NCBI GenBank assembly: GCA_009711705.1
Contig: VENG01000032.1
Coordinates: forward strand, 62,001 to 126,000
Reading direction: 5' to 3'
DNA length: 64,000 bases
Source: Bacillota bacterium
GTDB lineage: Bacteria; Bacillota; Desulfotomaculia; Desulfotomaculales; VENG01
In this document: piece by piece, positions 1 to 8,643 of the stretch
How the letters are laid out: every line of letters starts with the position of its first letter
How positions within the stretch are numbered: position 1 is the first letter of the stretch
Translations under genes and position numbers: made by a program
The notes under the pieces: generated by a model
Seen by the model: only the letters and a program-made list of their open reading frames with translations
Told to the model about the DNA's origin: nothing
The model's database searches: none

Positions 1-582
1 CCGGGTCTTTTAGATGTAGCTAACAGTGCGGGAGTTGTCACCCCGGACGGTGAGGGGATTGTCTGGGCCTGTAAGACATCCGGGCATCCGGTGCCGGAGC
101 GGGTGACCGGTATTGACCTCATGCTGCGCCTGGTGCGGCGAGCTGCCGCGGAAGGCTGGAAGGTGTTTTTGCTGGGGGCTTCGCCGGGAGTGGCTGATGC
201 CGCGGCAAAAAAGCTTAGTGAAAGATTTTCCGGTTTGCAGGTGGTGGGAACCCACCACGGCTACTTTAAGGATGATAAGGACAAGGAAGTTCTGGATAGA
301 ATTATTGCTGCCGGGCCGGATCTGTTATTTGTGGCCCTGGGTGCCCCCCGGCAGGAGCTGTGGATTCACCGTTATCTGCAGCAATTAAACTGCGTGGCCA
401 TGGGAGTGGGCGGTAGTTTTGACGTTATTTCCGGCCATGTGCAGCGCGCGCCTTTATGGACTCAGCGCCTAAAAATAGAGTGGTTTTACCGCCTGGTTAA
501 GGAACCCACGCGGTGGCGTAGGATGATGGTGTTGCCAAAATTTGCCTGGCTGGTCACCAAAAAATACCGGCTAAAAACTTAA
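1..582 (+). CDS. WecG/TagA/CpsF family glycosyltransferase (5' end cut off)
   Basis: Family members transfer an N-acetylmannosamine-type sugar to a lipid-linked acceptor on the cytoplasmic face of the membrane during synthesis of teichoic acids or other secondary wall polymers. The frame is open from the first base, so the N-terminus lies outside the window. Visible family signatures are the PDGEGIVWA stretch, LPERVTGID-like VPERVTGIDLM, GAPRQELW and GVGGSFDVISG, followed by a basic C-terminus typical of the family's membrane-association region. The downstream LCP gene fits a role in wall-polymer assembly. The exact sugar and acceptor cannot be told from sequence. Confidence 0.92.
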   Translation, partial: PGLLDVANSAGVVTPDGEGIVWACKTSGHPVPERVTGIDLMLRLVRRAAAEGWKVFLLGASPGVADAAAKKLSERFSGLQVVGTHHGYFKDDKDKEVLDRIIAAGPDLLFVALGAPRQELWIHRYLQQLNCVAMGVGGSFDVISGHVQRAPLWTQRLKIEWFYRLVKEPTRWRRMMVLPKFAWLVTKKYRLKT

Positions 583-670
583 CCCCAATAACTATTTACG
601 GCAGGAAATATTCAACAGATGTCGAAGAAATGCGTGTATTTAATGTATTTAGGTTAAAGTTGGAGGGATA

Positions 671-1126
671 GTGGTGCGCTTGAAAAGAAAATTGTTGGTC
701 CTGGGGCTGGTCATGGTAACAGCTGTGGCAGGGCTGGGTATATCAAATTTGGCTTCAGCGAACTATGGGGATCCGGGCAGTTCTTCCGACCCTCTGGTTA
801 CCCGTAGTTATGTCGATAATTTAGTTCAGAAAAAGTTTGAAGAATATGCAAGTACTGTTCAACCGGGCGGAGGATCTCTAAAGTGGCAGGTTAAGACGCT
901 GCAAGCGGGTGAAACATTTATCGGTACTGCCGGCACCGAATTTATTTTGCGCGGCGGGGCGGCTGTTATTGTGGACCCCACCGGCAGCGGAATTCCTGAT
1001 ATCACTTCAGGATCTAACTATACCGCCGGAAAACAAATACCGTCCAATCATCTGTTTACACTTCCCCGCAGTGACGGGCGGGGAATAAAGGCCACTAAGC
1101 AGGCCATAATCATGTACCGTGGTTAA
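671..1126 (+). CDS. Exported hypothetical protein
   Basis: About 150 residues. An N-terminal basic stretch and a hydrophobic segment (about residues 8-28) ending in ASA look like a cleavable signal peptide. The mature part begins with a short predicted coiled or helical region (SYVDNLVQKKFEEY) followed by a Gly-rich, beta-type region with TGSGIPDITSG and a conserved-looking PRSDGRGIKA segment. No enzyme motif is visible. GTG is the start; two GTGs are adjacent and GGAGGG lies 4 to 7 bases upstream. It sits between a TagA-type transferase and an LCP protein, so an extracytoplasmic envelope role is likely, but I do not recognise a named family. Confidence 0.75.
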   Translation: MVRLKRKLLVLGLVMVTAVAGLGISNLASANYGDPGSSSDPLVTRSYVDNLVQKKFEEYASTVQPGGGSLKWQVKTLQAGETFIGTAGTEFILRGGAAVIVDPTGSGIPDITSGSNYTAGKQIPSNHLFTLPRSDGRGIKATKQAIIMYRG

Positions 1127-1158
1127 TCAACTATTTACACCGAAAGGGTGTGGTAAGT

Positions 1159-2505
1159 ATGACAGGGCGCAGAAGGCGGCGCAATAAAAGTAACAAGAGA
1201 CTCCCGTTAATACTGGCTGTTATTGCATCCCTGGTGGTTTTTGCCGTTGCCTACGGCGTTACCTCGGGTGGCTATTTCCCGTGGCCCAGTTTTGGCGATG
1301 ACCAAACCGATAATGGTGACAAAAAACAGCCTCAGGCTAAGGCGGGTGTTGATTTGCCCGGTTTTAATGTCCTCCTGCTGGGTACCGACGACCGGGAGGA
1401 AGGGGATGACTACAGCCGTACCGATACCATAATTGTCTTAAACTATAACGATGAGGCCAAACGCATGTCTATGCTATCCATACCCAGAGACAGCAGGGTG
1501 CAGATACCCGGGAGCGGGTTGGATAAAATAAACGCCGCCAATGTGTATGGTGGGCCGGAACTGGCTGCGGAGACAGTTTCTCAGTTAATTGGAGTCAATG
1601 TAGACAAATATATCCTAACCAATTTTTACGGTTTTAAAGATATTGTAGATGCTCTGGGCGGGGTAACACTTAACGTGGAAAAAAATATGTATAAGGCCGG
1701 GGAGCAGTCCTACGGAGGCAGGTTCGGAATTAACTTAAAAAAGGGTGAACAGCGCCTGGACGGCGATAAGGCGCTCCAGTATGTACGGTTCAGGGGAGAC
1801 GGCTATGGAGATATAACCCGCACCGGGCGGCAGTTAAAGTTTCTCAAGGCGCTGGGTAATGAAGTGATGCAGGCTAAGACCATAACCAAGCTGCCCAAGC
1901 TAATTCCGGAATTAATGGGCAATATAGAAACTAATTTGGGTCCCACACAGCTGCTGCAGCTGGCCAAGGCAGGCAAAAACCTGGATAACGTGGAAATGGT
2001 CACCCAAACTTTGCCGGGACATTTTTTGGAAAATGCACAAGGAAGTTTTTGGGCTGTGGATCAACAGCAGGCCAAGCGTGTAGCTCTGGCGCTTTTTGAA
2101 GATGGAAAGGTTTTGCAGGAAGTGGTGCAGGGTCCCACGGAAGACCTGAGGCCGGAACCGGAACCTGAGGAAGAGGATAAAGAAGAGGTTATGCTCTCCA
2201 AGCGTGAAGGAGAAGCCAATGGAAACGACTCCACCTCGTCTGAGCAGCAGGACACCGGGGGGGATAATCAGGAACAACCGGCTGAAAATGAAGAACCGGC
2301 ATCTGCAAACAATACTGCCGGTCAAAACGAAGAAGATAATACCGAAGGTGCCCAAACCCCGGCCAATAATGAAGAACAGCAGGATAATGTTGATGAATCA
2401 GTACCGCCGGAAGGCTTGCCCGTAATGAAAGAAATACCGGAACAGAATAAAGACAGTCAGGTTAAGATTATAATTGATGTGAATAACGGCGGCGCTTCTA
2501 CTTAA
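1159..2505 (+). CDS. LytR-CpsA-Psr (LCP) family protein with acidic C-terminal tail
   Basis: LCP proteins attach lipid-linked wall polymers to peptidoglycan outside the membrane. A basic N-terminus and one membrane anchor (about residues 14-35) precede the LCP domain (about 70-215), which shows LLLGTDDR, SRTDTIIVL, SIPRDSRV and DKINAAN, including the Arg and Asp residues that bind the pyrophosphate head. The last 125 or so residues are an unusual low-complexity tail rich in Glu, Asn, Gln and Pro. The ATG is preferred over an in-frame GTG nine bases earlier because AAAGGGTG lies at a better distance. Its neighbour is a TagA-type transferase, consistent with polymer ligation. Confidence 0.92.
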   Translation: MTGRRRRRNKSNKRLPLILAVIASLVVFAVAYGVTSGGYFPWPSFGDDQTDNGDKKQPQAKAGVDLPGFNVLLLGTDDREEGDDYSRTDTIIVLNYNDEAKRMSMLSIPRDSRVQIPGSGLDKINAANVYGGPELAAETVSQLIGVNVDKYILTNFYGFKDIVDALGGVTLNVEKNMYKAGEQSYGGRFGINLKKGEQRLDGDKALQYVRFRGDGYGDITRTGRQLKFLKALGNEVMQAKTITKLPKLIPELMGNIETNLGPTQLLQLAKAGKNLDNVEMVTQTLPGHFLENAQGSFWAVDQQQAKRVALALFEDGKVLQEVVQGPTEDLRPEPEPEEEDKEEVMLSKREGEANGNDSTSSEQQDTGGDNQEQPAENEEPASANNTAGQNEEDNTEGAQTPANNEEQQDNVDESVPPEGLPVMKEIPEQNKDSQVKIIIDVNNGGAST

Positions 2506-2556
2506 GCTTTTATTTAAGAATTGACTTAAAAAATAAACTGACATGCGGGTGAAGAC

Positions 2557-4455
2557 ATGTATCTTACGATGAAGAAATGGCTAGTTCTACCGGCCATCTT
2601 TCTTTTTTTATTAGGGGCCATAATTCTGCTGCGGCCGGGGTTGATTTTCTCCAGCCCTGATCTGGTTGATCTAAAAGATTCGGATGTAAAGGGAAGCTAT
2701 GACCTAATAGTGGTAGGCAGCGACCCGGAAGGAGTCGCTGCGGCTGTTTCCGGTGCTCGGAACGACCTATCTACATTGCTGGTGGATACCCGTCCCATAT
2801 TGGGCGGGCTGATGACGCGGGGTTGGCTTAATAGCCTGGATATGAATTATGGCCCGGACGGAAACATTCTAAACAGGGGCATTTTCGAAGAGTTCTACAA
2901 TCAACTGAACGGGGATTCTTTTGATGTGCAGGCAGCGGCTAATGTCTTTCATAATATGGTTAATAAGGAAGAGAACCTGGACCTTTTGATGTCGGTGGAG
3001 AGGTTTGAACCGCTGTTGGAGGAAGGTGAACAGTCCAACAGTGTTAATGGGATAAAGGTCCTTGCCGGGGATGGTGAGCTGCTGGAAATTAAAGCTGACG
3101 CAGTGATTGATGCCACCCAGGATGCCGACCTGGCTGCCGCTACCGGTGTACCATACACCGTGGGGCACGCCGACTTCGGCCGGCCCGAGGATAACATGGC
3201 AGCTACTCTGGTTTTCAGGTTGGAGGGGCTAAATAACCTGGACTGGTTCAGTATTTATTATTACCTGATGTACAGGGATCAGGATCGCAACAGCGGTGCC
3301 AATTTTTACAGTGCCTGGGGTTTCGGTGAACAGGCGCGAAAATATAAACCTATTTCTTCCCGGGTGGCTCTGCGAGGCCTAAATATAGGTCGGCAGAATG
3401 ACGGCAGTGTATTGATTAATGCCATGCAGATTTTTGATGTTAATCCTTTGAGTCCCATGGCTGAAAAAGAAGCCAGGACACTGGCTTTAATTGAGTTGCC
3501 GCGCCTGGTTAGTTTCATTGGCAGGGAAATTCCCGGCTTCAGTAGTGTAAAATTGGCCGGGGTAGCACCGGAATTATACATAAGGGAGTCCCGGCACATA
3601 CTGGGGGAATACAGGCTGACTATTGATGATGTATTGGAGCACCGTGATTTTTATGATCGGGTGGCCCTGGGCTCTTACCCGGTGGATATTCAGGCCACCG
3701 GGCCCAAGGATAAGGGCGCTGTTATGGGAGATCCAATCCAATATGCGGTTCCCTTGCGCAGCCTTATCCCGCAAGGAGTGGAAAACCTGCTGGTGGTGGG
3801 GCGCTCAGCTGCTTTTGACTCTCTGGCCGCGGGCTCGGCCCGCACTATTCCCGTTGGTATGGCTGCCGGGCAGTCCGCCGGTGCCGCAGTGGCTTTGGCC
3901 CAGGAGGAGCGCAAGTCTATGCGCGAGTTGGCGCTATCTTATGATCTAATGGAAAAACTGCACCAGCGTTTAAATGAGCAGGGAATGGAACTTAATGCTT
4001 TTAATATCAGGCAGATGGCTGTTGCTCAACACTGGTCTTACCCGGGGCTTAAGTTTATGCGCCGGCTGGGCCTGGCCTGGGGTGGTTATAACAATGATTA
4101 CGGCCTGGACCGTGAGATGGAGGAACAAAAATTTGTAAACTCCCTCTCCCGGGCCGTAAAGCAGACCTCAGCCGGTGTTACCGCAAGGCCCAGGCTTTGG
4201 GAAGAAGGTAACAGCCTCACTTTGCAGGACACTGCTTACATGTTTTGCCGTTACCTGGGGTTAAATATGAACAAGCGGCAAGCTTTTCAGTACCTTGGAG
4301 AGCAAGGATTTTGGGATAGGGATCTGCTGGCCAAAATTCATGCTAATGATGACGTGATTACTGTGGGCATGGGCTATATGCTAATCGAGGATTTTATCGA
4401 GTGGGTTGGCTATGAAGAGCCTGCTCTGAAATACGTGAGAACCGAGGGGAATTAA
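2557..4455 (+). CDS. Membrane-anchored FAD-dependent oxidoreductase (PF12831 type)
   Basis: 632 residues. A hydrophobic N-terminal segment (about residues 8-28) predicts a signal anchor, so the enzyme is probably outside the membrane. A Rossmann FAD site follows (YDLIVVGSDPEGVAAA; the usual GxGxxG is relaxed to GSDPEG), then LLVDTRPILGGL, the long insert with DATQDADLAAATG, and near residue 400 the C-terminal FAD contact region NLLVVGRSAAFD. This family is often annotated as FAD-dependent or xanthan-lyase-like oxidoreductase, with unknown substrate. The stop is three bases before the next gene, so the two are probably co-transcribed. A related protein lies at about 11.7-13.4 kb on the other strand. 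Confidence 0.85.
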   Translation: MYLTMKKWLVLPAIFLFLLGAIILLRPGLIFSSPDLVDLKDSDVKGSYDLIVVGSDPEGVAAAVSGARNDLSTLLVDTRPILGGLMTRGWLNSLDMNYGPDGNILNRGIFEEFYNQLNGDSFDVQAAANVFHNMVNKEENLDLLMSVERFEPLLEEGEQSNSVNGIKVLAGDGELLEIKADAVIDATQDADLAAATGVPYTVGHADFGRPEDNMAATLVFRLEGLNNLDWFSIYYYLMYRDQDRNSGANFYSAWGFGEQARKYKPISSRVALRGLNIGRQNDGSVLINAMQIFDVNPLSPMAEKEARTLALIELPRLVSFIGREIPGFSSVKLAGVAPELYIRESRHILGEYRLTIDDVLEHRDFYDRVALGSYPVDIQATGPKDKGAVMGDPIQYAVPLRSLIPQGVENLLVVGRSAAFDSLAAGSARTIPVGMAAGQSAGAAVALAQEERKSMRELALSYDLMEKLHQRLNEQGMELNAFNIRQMAVAQHWSYPGLKFMRRLGLAWGGYNNDYGLDREMEEQKFVNSLSRAVKQTSAGVTARPRLWEEGNSLTLQDTAYMFCRYLGLNMNKRQAFQYLGEQGFWDRDLLAKIHANDDVITVGMGYMLIEDFIEWVGYEEPALKYVRTEGN

Positions 4456-4458
4456 TGT

Positions 4459-6411
4459 ATGAATAACAGGTGGTTAATAAGGGGACTGGCCCTGGTTATT
4501 GCTGTGGCGCTGGTGGTGGCGGGTTATAATACGTGGCAAAGATATGACCTGGAAAAGGAACACCGGGGTATGGAAATAGCGGTGGCCTATAATGAAGTGG
4601 CTGAACTGGCCGAGCTGCAGGAATCGAAACAAACGGGGGAGCTGTTGACGGATTTTGGCCGGGAAGGTGTAACCACCGTTTTGTTCAAAGAAGATACCCC
4701 CCAGACGCTGGTCAATCGGGGAGAATTTGTGGTGGGAACCGGGCAGGAAATGAGTACGTTTAAGCCCGGTCTGATTCCTGCTGAAAATTTCCGGCCGAAT
4801 TTAACTTACCTGGTTACAGATCAGAAAAATGCATGGGAGCGAGTAAGGACAAATATGCAGGCCAAGCATTTGCCCATGGATACAGGCCAGGCGGGTAACG
4901 GATATTACTTTATTTCCACCCCTCTTACCTGGGACAGGCTGGATGCCTTTGGCCTGGGTTTCCCCGTTGAGTTGATGGAAATGATGGCGCGGGAAGGTTT
5001 CAATATCCTGGTCCAGCCCAAAACCTGGCCGCAGGTAACTGTAGAAGAGATTGCAGGTGTATTTAAGCCTTTATACGAGATTCCCAGGCTGGCCGGGGTA
5101 TTGTTTAATGACGATAAGCTTCCCGGGTATGGCTATGAAGAAAGCAAAGTGTTATTTCGTGCAATAGGGGAACAGCTGGACGAGATGGGAGTCCCCCTGG
5201 TGCAGATTGAGTTTACGCCGCAGAGAGGTTTTGGCAGTGTAGCCCGTGCCATGGACAAGCAGGTGGTGCGGCTGCACACCATTTCCAAAGGAGAAATGGA
5301 TGAATACACGCCGTCAAAAGCCATGGACCGGTATTTACTTGCGGCAACGGACCGGAACATGCGGGTACTTTTGGTGCGTTTTTTCAGTGGTGTGGAGTAC
5401 CCGGATCAACTGCAGGTAAACCGAAATTTTATTGAAAATTTAAGTGGTGAGCTGGTGGAGAAAGGGTTCGAGCCCGGTAAAGCTTCCCTCTTTGGTTCAT
5501 TAAATGTATCACGCTTTAGTATTGCCGCTATTTCGCTGGGCGTGCTGGCCGGAGGAATATTACTTACTCTGATGTTGCTCCCCTACCGGGCGGCGCTGGT
5601 TCTGAGCGGGGCCGGTGTTATAGGCTGGCTTGCTCTTACCGGGGCAATTTTATTCAGCACCGAGTGGCTGGTGCTCAGTAGAAAGATAATGGCTCTGGCT
5701 GCGGTCATTATTTTCCCTACTCTGGCTATTGTGTGGGGTGTGGGAGAAAAAGGGCTCTCTCCGGGCAGGGCTGTTTTAAGGCTAATGCAAATTTCGCTGC
5801 TCTCTTTAGTGGGCGCGGCTTTAATGGTTGGCCTGTTGGCCGATGTGGGATTCATGCTCAAACTCGATCAATTCGCCGGGGTTAAGGTGGCTCACTTGAT
5901 CCCTCTGGTTTTGCTGGCCGGTTACTTTTTCTTTCATATCCCCCGGGATGAAAATTGGCTGGAAAAGCTGCTGCGTACTGCCAAACATCCTATCACTATG
6001 GGTATTGCCGCTGCGGGCGGTGTGCTGGGCATAATTTTGCTTATTTATGTGATGCGTACGGGTAATGCGGATGTTGGTGCTGTTTTACCCTTTGAGCAGC
6101 AGTTGAGGAATTCGCTGCAGGATCTTCTGACCGTGAGGCCCCGGACTAAGGAGTTTATGCTGGGTCATCCACTGCTTTTACTCTTGCTGTATACGGGTTA
6201 CCGGGATGTGCGCTTTATTCCTTTGCTGGTGCTGGGGGCCATTGGGCAGGTTTCTATGGTCAATACTTTTGCACATATTCATACCCCTGTGGTCATTTCC
6301 CTGCTGCGTGGGTTTAATGGGTTGTGGCTGGGCATCTTAGGCGGCCTGGTGCTGATTGCTTTATGGAAAATCGGGAGGCATTATTGGAAGAGGCTGCCGG
6401 AAGTGAAGTAG
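4459..6411 (+). CDS. DUF5693 family multi-pass membrane protein
   Basis: 650 residues. One N-terminal membrane helix (about 7-23) is followed by an extracytoplasmic domain of about 320 residues containing NDDKLPGYG and QIEFTPQRGFG motifs, then eight or nine hydrophobic helices from about residue 350 to the C-terminus. This architecture matches DUF5693, a Firmicutes family of unknown function often found beside CsaB and S-layer or wall-polymer genes. GAGGGGA lies eight bases before the ATG. It is tightly linked to the FAD oxidoreductase upstream, and CsaB follows after a repeat-filled spacer. No catalytic residues can be assigned. Confidence 0.85.
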   Translation: MNNRWLIRGLALVIAVALVVAGYNTWQRYDLEKEHRGMEIAVAYNEVAELAELQESKQTGELLTDFGREGVTTVLFKEDTPQTLVNRGEFVVGTGQEMSTFKPGLIPAENFRPNLTYLVTDQKNAWERVRTNMQAKHLPMDTGQAGNGYYFISTPLTWDRLDAFGLGFPVELMEMMAREGFNILVQPKTWPQVTVEEIAGVFKPLYEIPRLAGVLFNDDKLPGYGYEESKVLFRAIGEQLDEMGVPLVQIEFTPQRGFGSVARAMDKQVVRLHTISKGEMDEYTPSKAMDRYLLAATDRNMRVLLVRFFSGVEYPDQLQVNRNFIENLSGELVEKGFEPGKASLFGSLNVSRFSIAAISLGVLAGGILLTLMLLPYRAALVLSGAGVIGWLALTGAILFSTEWLVLSRKIMALAAVIIFPTLAIVWGVGEKGLSPGRAVLRLMQISLLSLVGAALMVGLLADVGFMLKLDQFAGVKVAHLIPLVLLAGYFFFHIPRDENWLEKLLRTAKHPITMGIAAAGGVLGIILLIYVMRTGNADVGAVLPFEQQLRNSLQDLLTVRPRTKEFMLGHPLLLLLLYTGYRDVRFIPLLVLGAIGQVSMVNTFAHIHTPVVISLLRGFNGLWLGILGGLVLIALWKIGRHYWKRLPEVK

Positions 6412-6972
6412 GTTAGGTGGGTTAAGTTAGCTGGAAAAACATTTTTGACAGGATTTATGAGATTTTTGCATGCGTTCTTTTGGTTTTTTGATTAGAAAAA
6501 TCTTAGGGTATTCCTTTTGGGAAAACATTTGGGGTATTCCTTTGGGGTCGTTTTTTTGACAGGATTAACAGGATTTACAGGATTTTTTTTGGTGCAGGAT
6601 CATTACATTGAGAGCGTAGATAATTCATGGTTTTAAAAGAGCATTATTAATTGAAAAAAAATTAAAAAACAATGACTTATATTTATGAGATTGAATTTGA
6701 AATGAAATTTATTTATTAATCTTCTTGTAAAGAGAAACCAAATGTAAAATTGCACTTTCAAATTACTATTTTTATAATGAATTCTATTCGTCATTGCAAA
6801 TCTATCTCTAATGATGTTTTATTTATAAACACACTAAAAACCTATTCTTAAGAAAAATTCCATTGTCAGATACACTCCATTACCTATCCTGTTAATCCTG
6901 TTAATCCTGTCAAAAAATTGGTTGACCCAAAAGTCATGACCCCCAAAATGTTTTTTTATCGGAGGTATTACA
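6412..6972. repeat. Intergenic spacer with inverted pair of 9-bp-unit arrays
   Basis: This gene-free spacer holds a degenerate forward array near 6446, a good forward type-A array (units ACAGGATTA, ACAGGATTT, ACAGGAT) at about 6558-6583 preceded by a T-run and the flank GGGTATTCCTTTGGGGTCG, about 300 bases of very AT-rich DNA without an ORF, and an inverted type-A array at about 6886-6911 close to the csaB ribosome binding site. Forward and inverted arrays are complementary and could close a long stem. Confidence 0.85.
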
Positions 6973-8040
6973 TTGCGAGCGGTTATTTCTGGTTATTATG
7001 GATTTCATAATATAGGAGACGAAGCGGTACTTTATAGCATGCTGCAGGCTTTGCGGGAGCGGGATCGCGGCTTGCAGCCGGTGGTGCTTTCCGCTGATCC
7101 CCAATTTACCGCTCAAACATATGGAGTGGAATCGGTCAACCGGTGGAAGCCGGGTGAAGTAGCCAAAGCCCTGCGCAAAGCCGACATATTAATCAGCGGT
7201 GGCGGGAGCCTGCTGCAGGACGTAACCGGCATCAAGAGCCTGGGGTATTATTTAGGAGTAATATGGCTTGCCCGCATGCTGGGTAAGCCGGTGGTTTTTT
7301 ATGCCCAGGGCATAGGTCCTGTTAACAGCGGCCCGGGCAGGAAAATGGTATCCTTTACAGCCAACGGGGTGAAAGCCATTACCGTGCGCGATGAGGAATC
7401 GCGGGCTGACCTGCTGGCCATGGGTGTGAAAAACACGGTAACAGTAACGGCTGACCCGGTGCTGGGGCTGGATCCTGACCAAGTACCTGGGCCAGCGGGC
7501 CGGGATATTTTAAGTGAGGCCGGTGTAAACCCTGAGGACGGCCCTTTAGCCGGTGTGTCCGTGCGCCCTTGGCAGGGAGAGCAGTGGCATGCGGAACTTG
7601 CCGGGACTTGTGACGGTCTGGTGGAAAGAGGTATGCAGGTTGTTTTCATACCTATGCAGCATCCCGGCGACTTGCAGGTGTCGGAGGCGGTTTCCGGGCT
7701 GATGCGCCGCGAGAGCGTTATTGTGCGCCGGGCTTGTTCCGTGCCGGAAATGCTTTCAGTTACCCGTAACCTTAATTTACTGGTGGGGATGAGGTTGCAT
7801 TCGCTGATCATGGCCGCCGTGTTGGGGGTGCCTCCGGTGGGCATTGCCTATGACCCCAAGATAAAACGTTTCCTTGCCCGCGTGGGCCTGGAGCCTGGTG
7901 GCTCGCCGGAGGATTTAAATTCTGTCCAATTACTGGCCGGAGTGGACAGGGCACGGGCGCTGGAGCGGCAGGAACTGCTGCAACGGGTACAGCCTCTCAG
8001 GCGCAAGGCTCTGGAAAGCGTAAAGTATGTCTTTGATTGA
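6973..8040 (+). CDS. csaB: Polysaccharide pyruvyl transferase CsaB
   Basis: CsaB adds pyruvate ketal groups to the peptidoglycan-linked secondary wall polymer, creating the anchor recognised by SLH domains of S-layer proteins. The 355-residue protein shows the family's N-terminal SGYYGFHNIGDEAVL, the central ISGGGSLLQDVTG and YAQGIGPV, and the C-terminal GMRLHSLIMAA. TTG is the start, nine bases after GGAGG, and gives the expected N-terminus. SLH-domain partners are not in the window. The DUF5693 protein upstream is a common companion of csaB. Confidence 0.93.
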   Translation: MRAVISGYYGFHNIGDEAVLYSMLQALRERDRGLQPVVLSADPQFTAQTYGVESVNRWKPGEVAKALRKADILISGGGSLLQDVTGIKSLGYYLGVIWLARMLGKPVVFYAQGIGPVNSGPGRKMVSFTANGVKAITVRDEESRADLLAMGVKNTVTVTADPVLGLDPDQVPGPAGRDILSEAGVNPEDGPLAGVSVRPWQGEQWHAELAGTCDGLVERGMQVVFIPMQHPGDLQVSEAVSGLMRRESVIVRRACSVPEMLSVTRNLNLLVGMRLHSLIMAAVLGVPPVGIAYDPKIKRFLARVGLEPGGSPEDLNSVQLLAGVDRARALERQELLQRVQPLRRKALESVKYVFD

Positions 8041-8643
8041 CTTATACTCGCCTAGCGTGTATGAGCTTTTCCTTTAATTTTTCTGACTTTAATAACCCCC
8101 CCCTTAAAATAATGTCGTCTTGCGAAAGATTAAGTATCAACACTAAAAAATAAAGGGCAGTTTTTGACGGGATCAACGGGATTCGCGGGATAGAGATTAA
8201 AAGAAAAAGCAAAGCAAAAAGCAAAAGACATTTAGACAGGATTACAGGATTGCGGGATAGAGATTAAAAACAAAGAGAAAAGAAAAGGCAAACACATTAG
8301 ACAGGATTACAGGATTTGCAGGATGCTTTAGGGTAGTGCATTGGGGTCTTAAAAAACATTTTTAAATTAATTGTTTTAATATTTTGGACTGGTCCATAAG
8401 CTCTGTTAAGGTGATAAAGACTTTCGATTGTATTTTTGTATTTTTTTAACAATCCTGTAGATCCTGTTAATCCTGTCTAAAAAAATTGTTTACCCCAAAG
8501 CCTCACATACAAAGCCTTTTATCCCGCTTATCCCATCAAAACTCACATAAACCATATACACAAACTAGAATTAACATTTATTTTCGTAAAAAAAATTGAC
8601 CCCAAAGCTATGACAATCAAAGCACTGGAAAGGAGCAGAAATT
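8041..8643. repeat. Intergenic spacer with nested B-A-A-A'-B' arrays and copy 1 of a 290-bp module
   Basis: No gene is visible. Arrays in order are forward type B at about 8165-8191, forward A at 8234-8259 and 8299-8324, inverted A at 8451-8477 and inverted B at 8521-8541. The part from about 8299 to 8599 is the first of three copies of a module that also occurs at about 13.74 kb and, inverted, at 30.2 kb. Its core carries GGACTGGTCCATAAGCTCTG. Confidence 0.85.
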
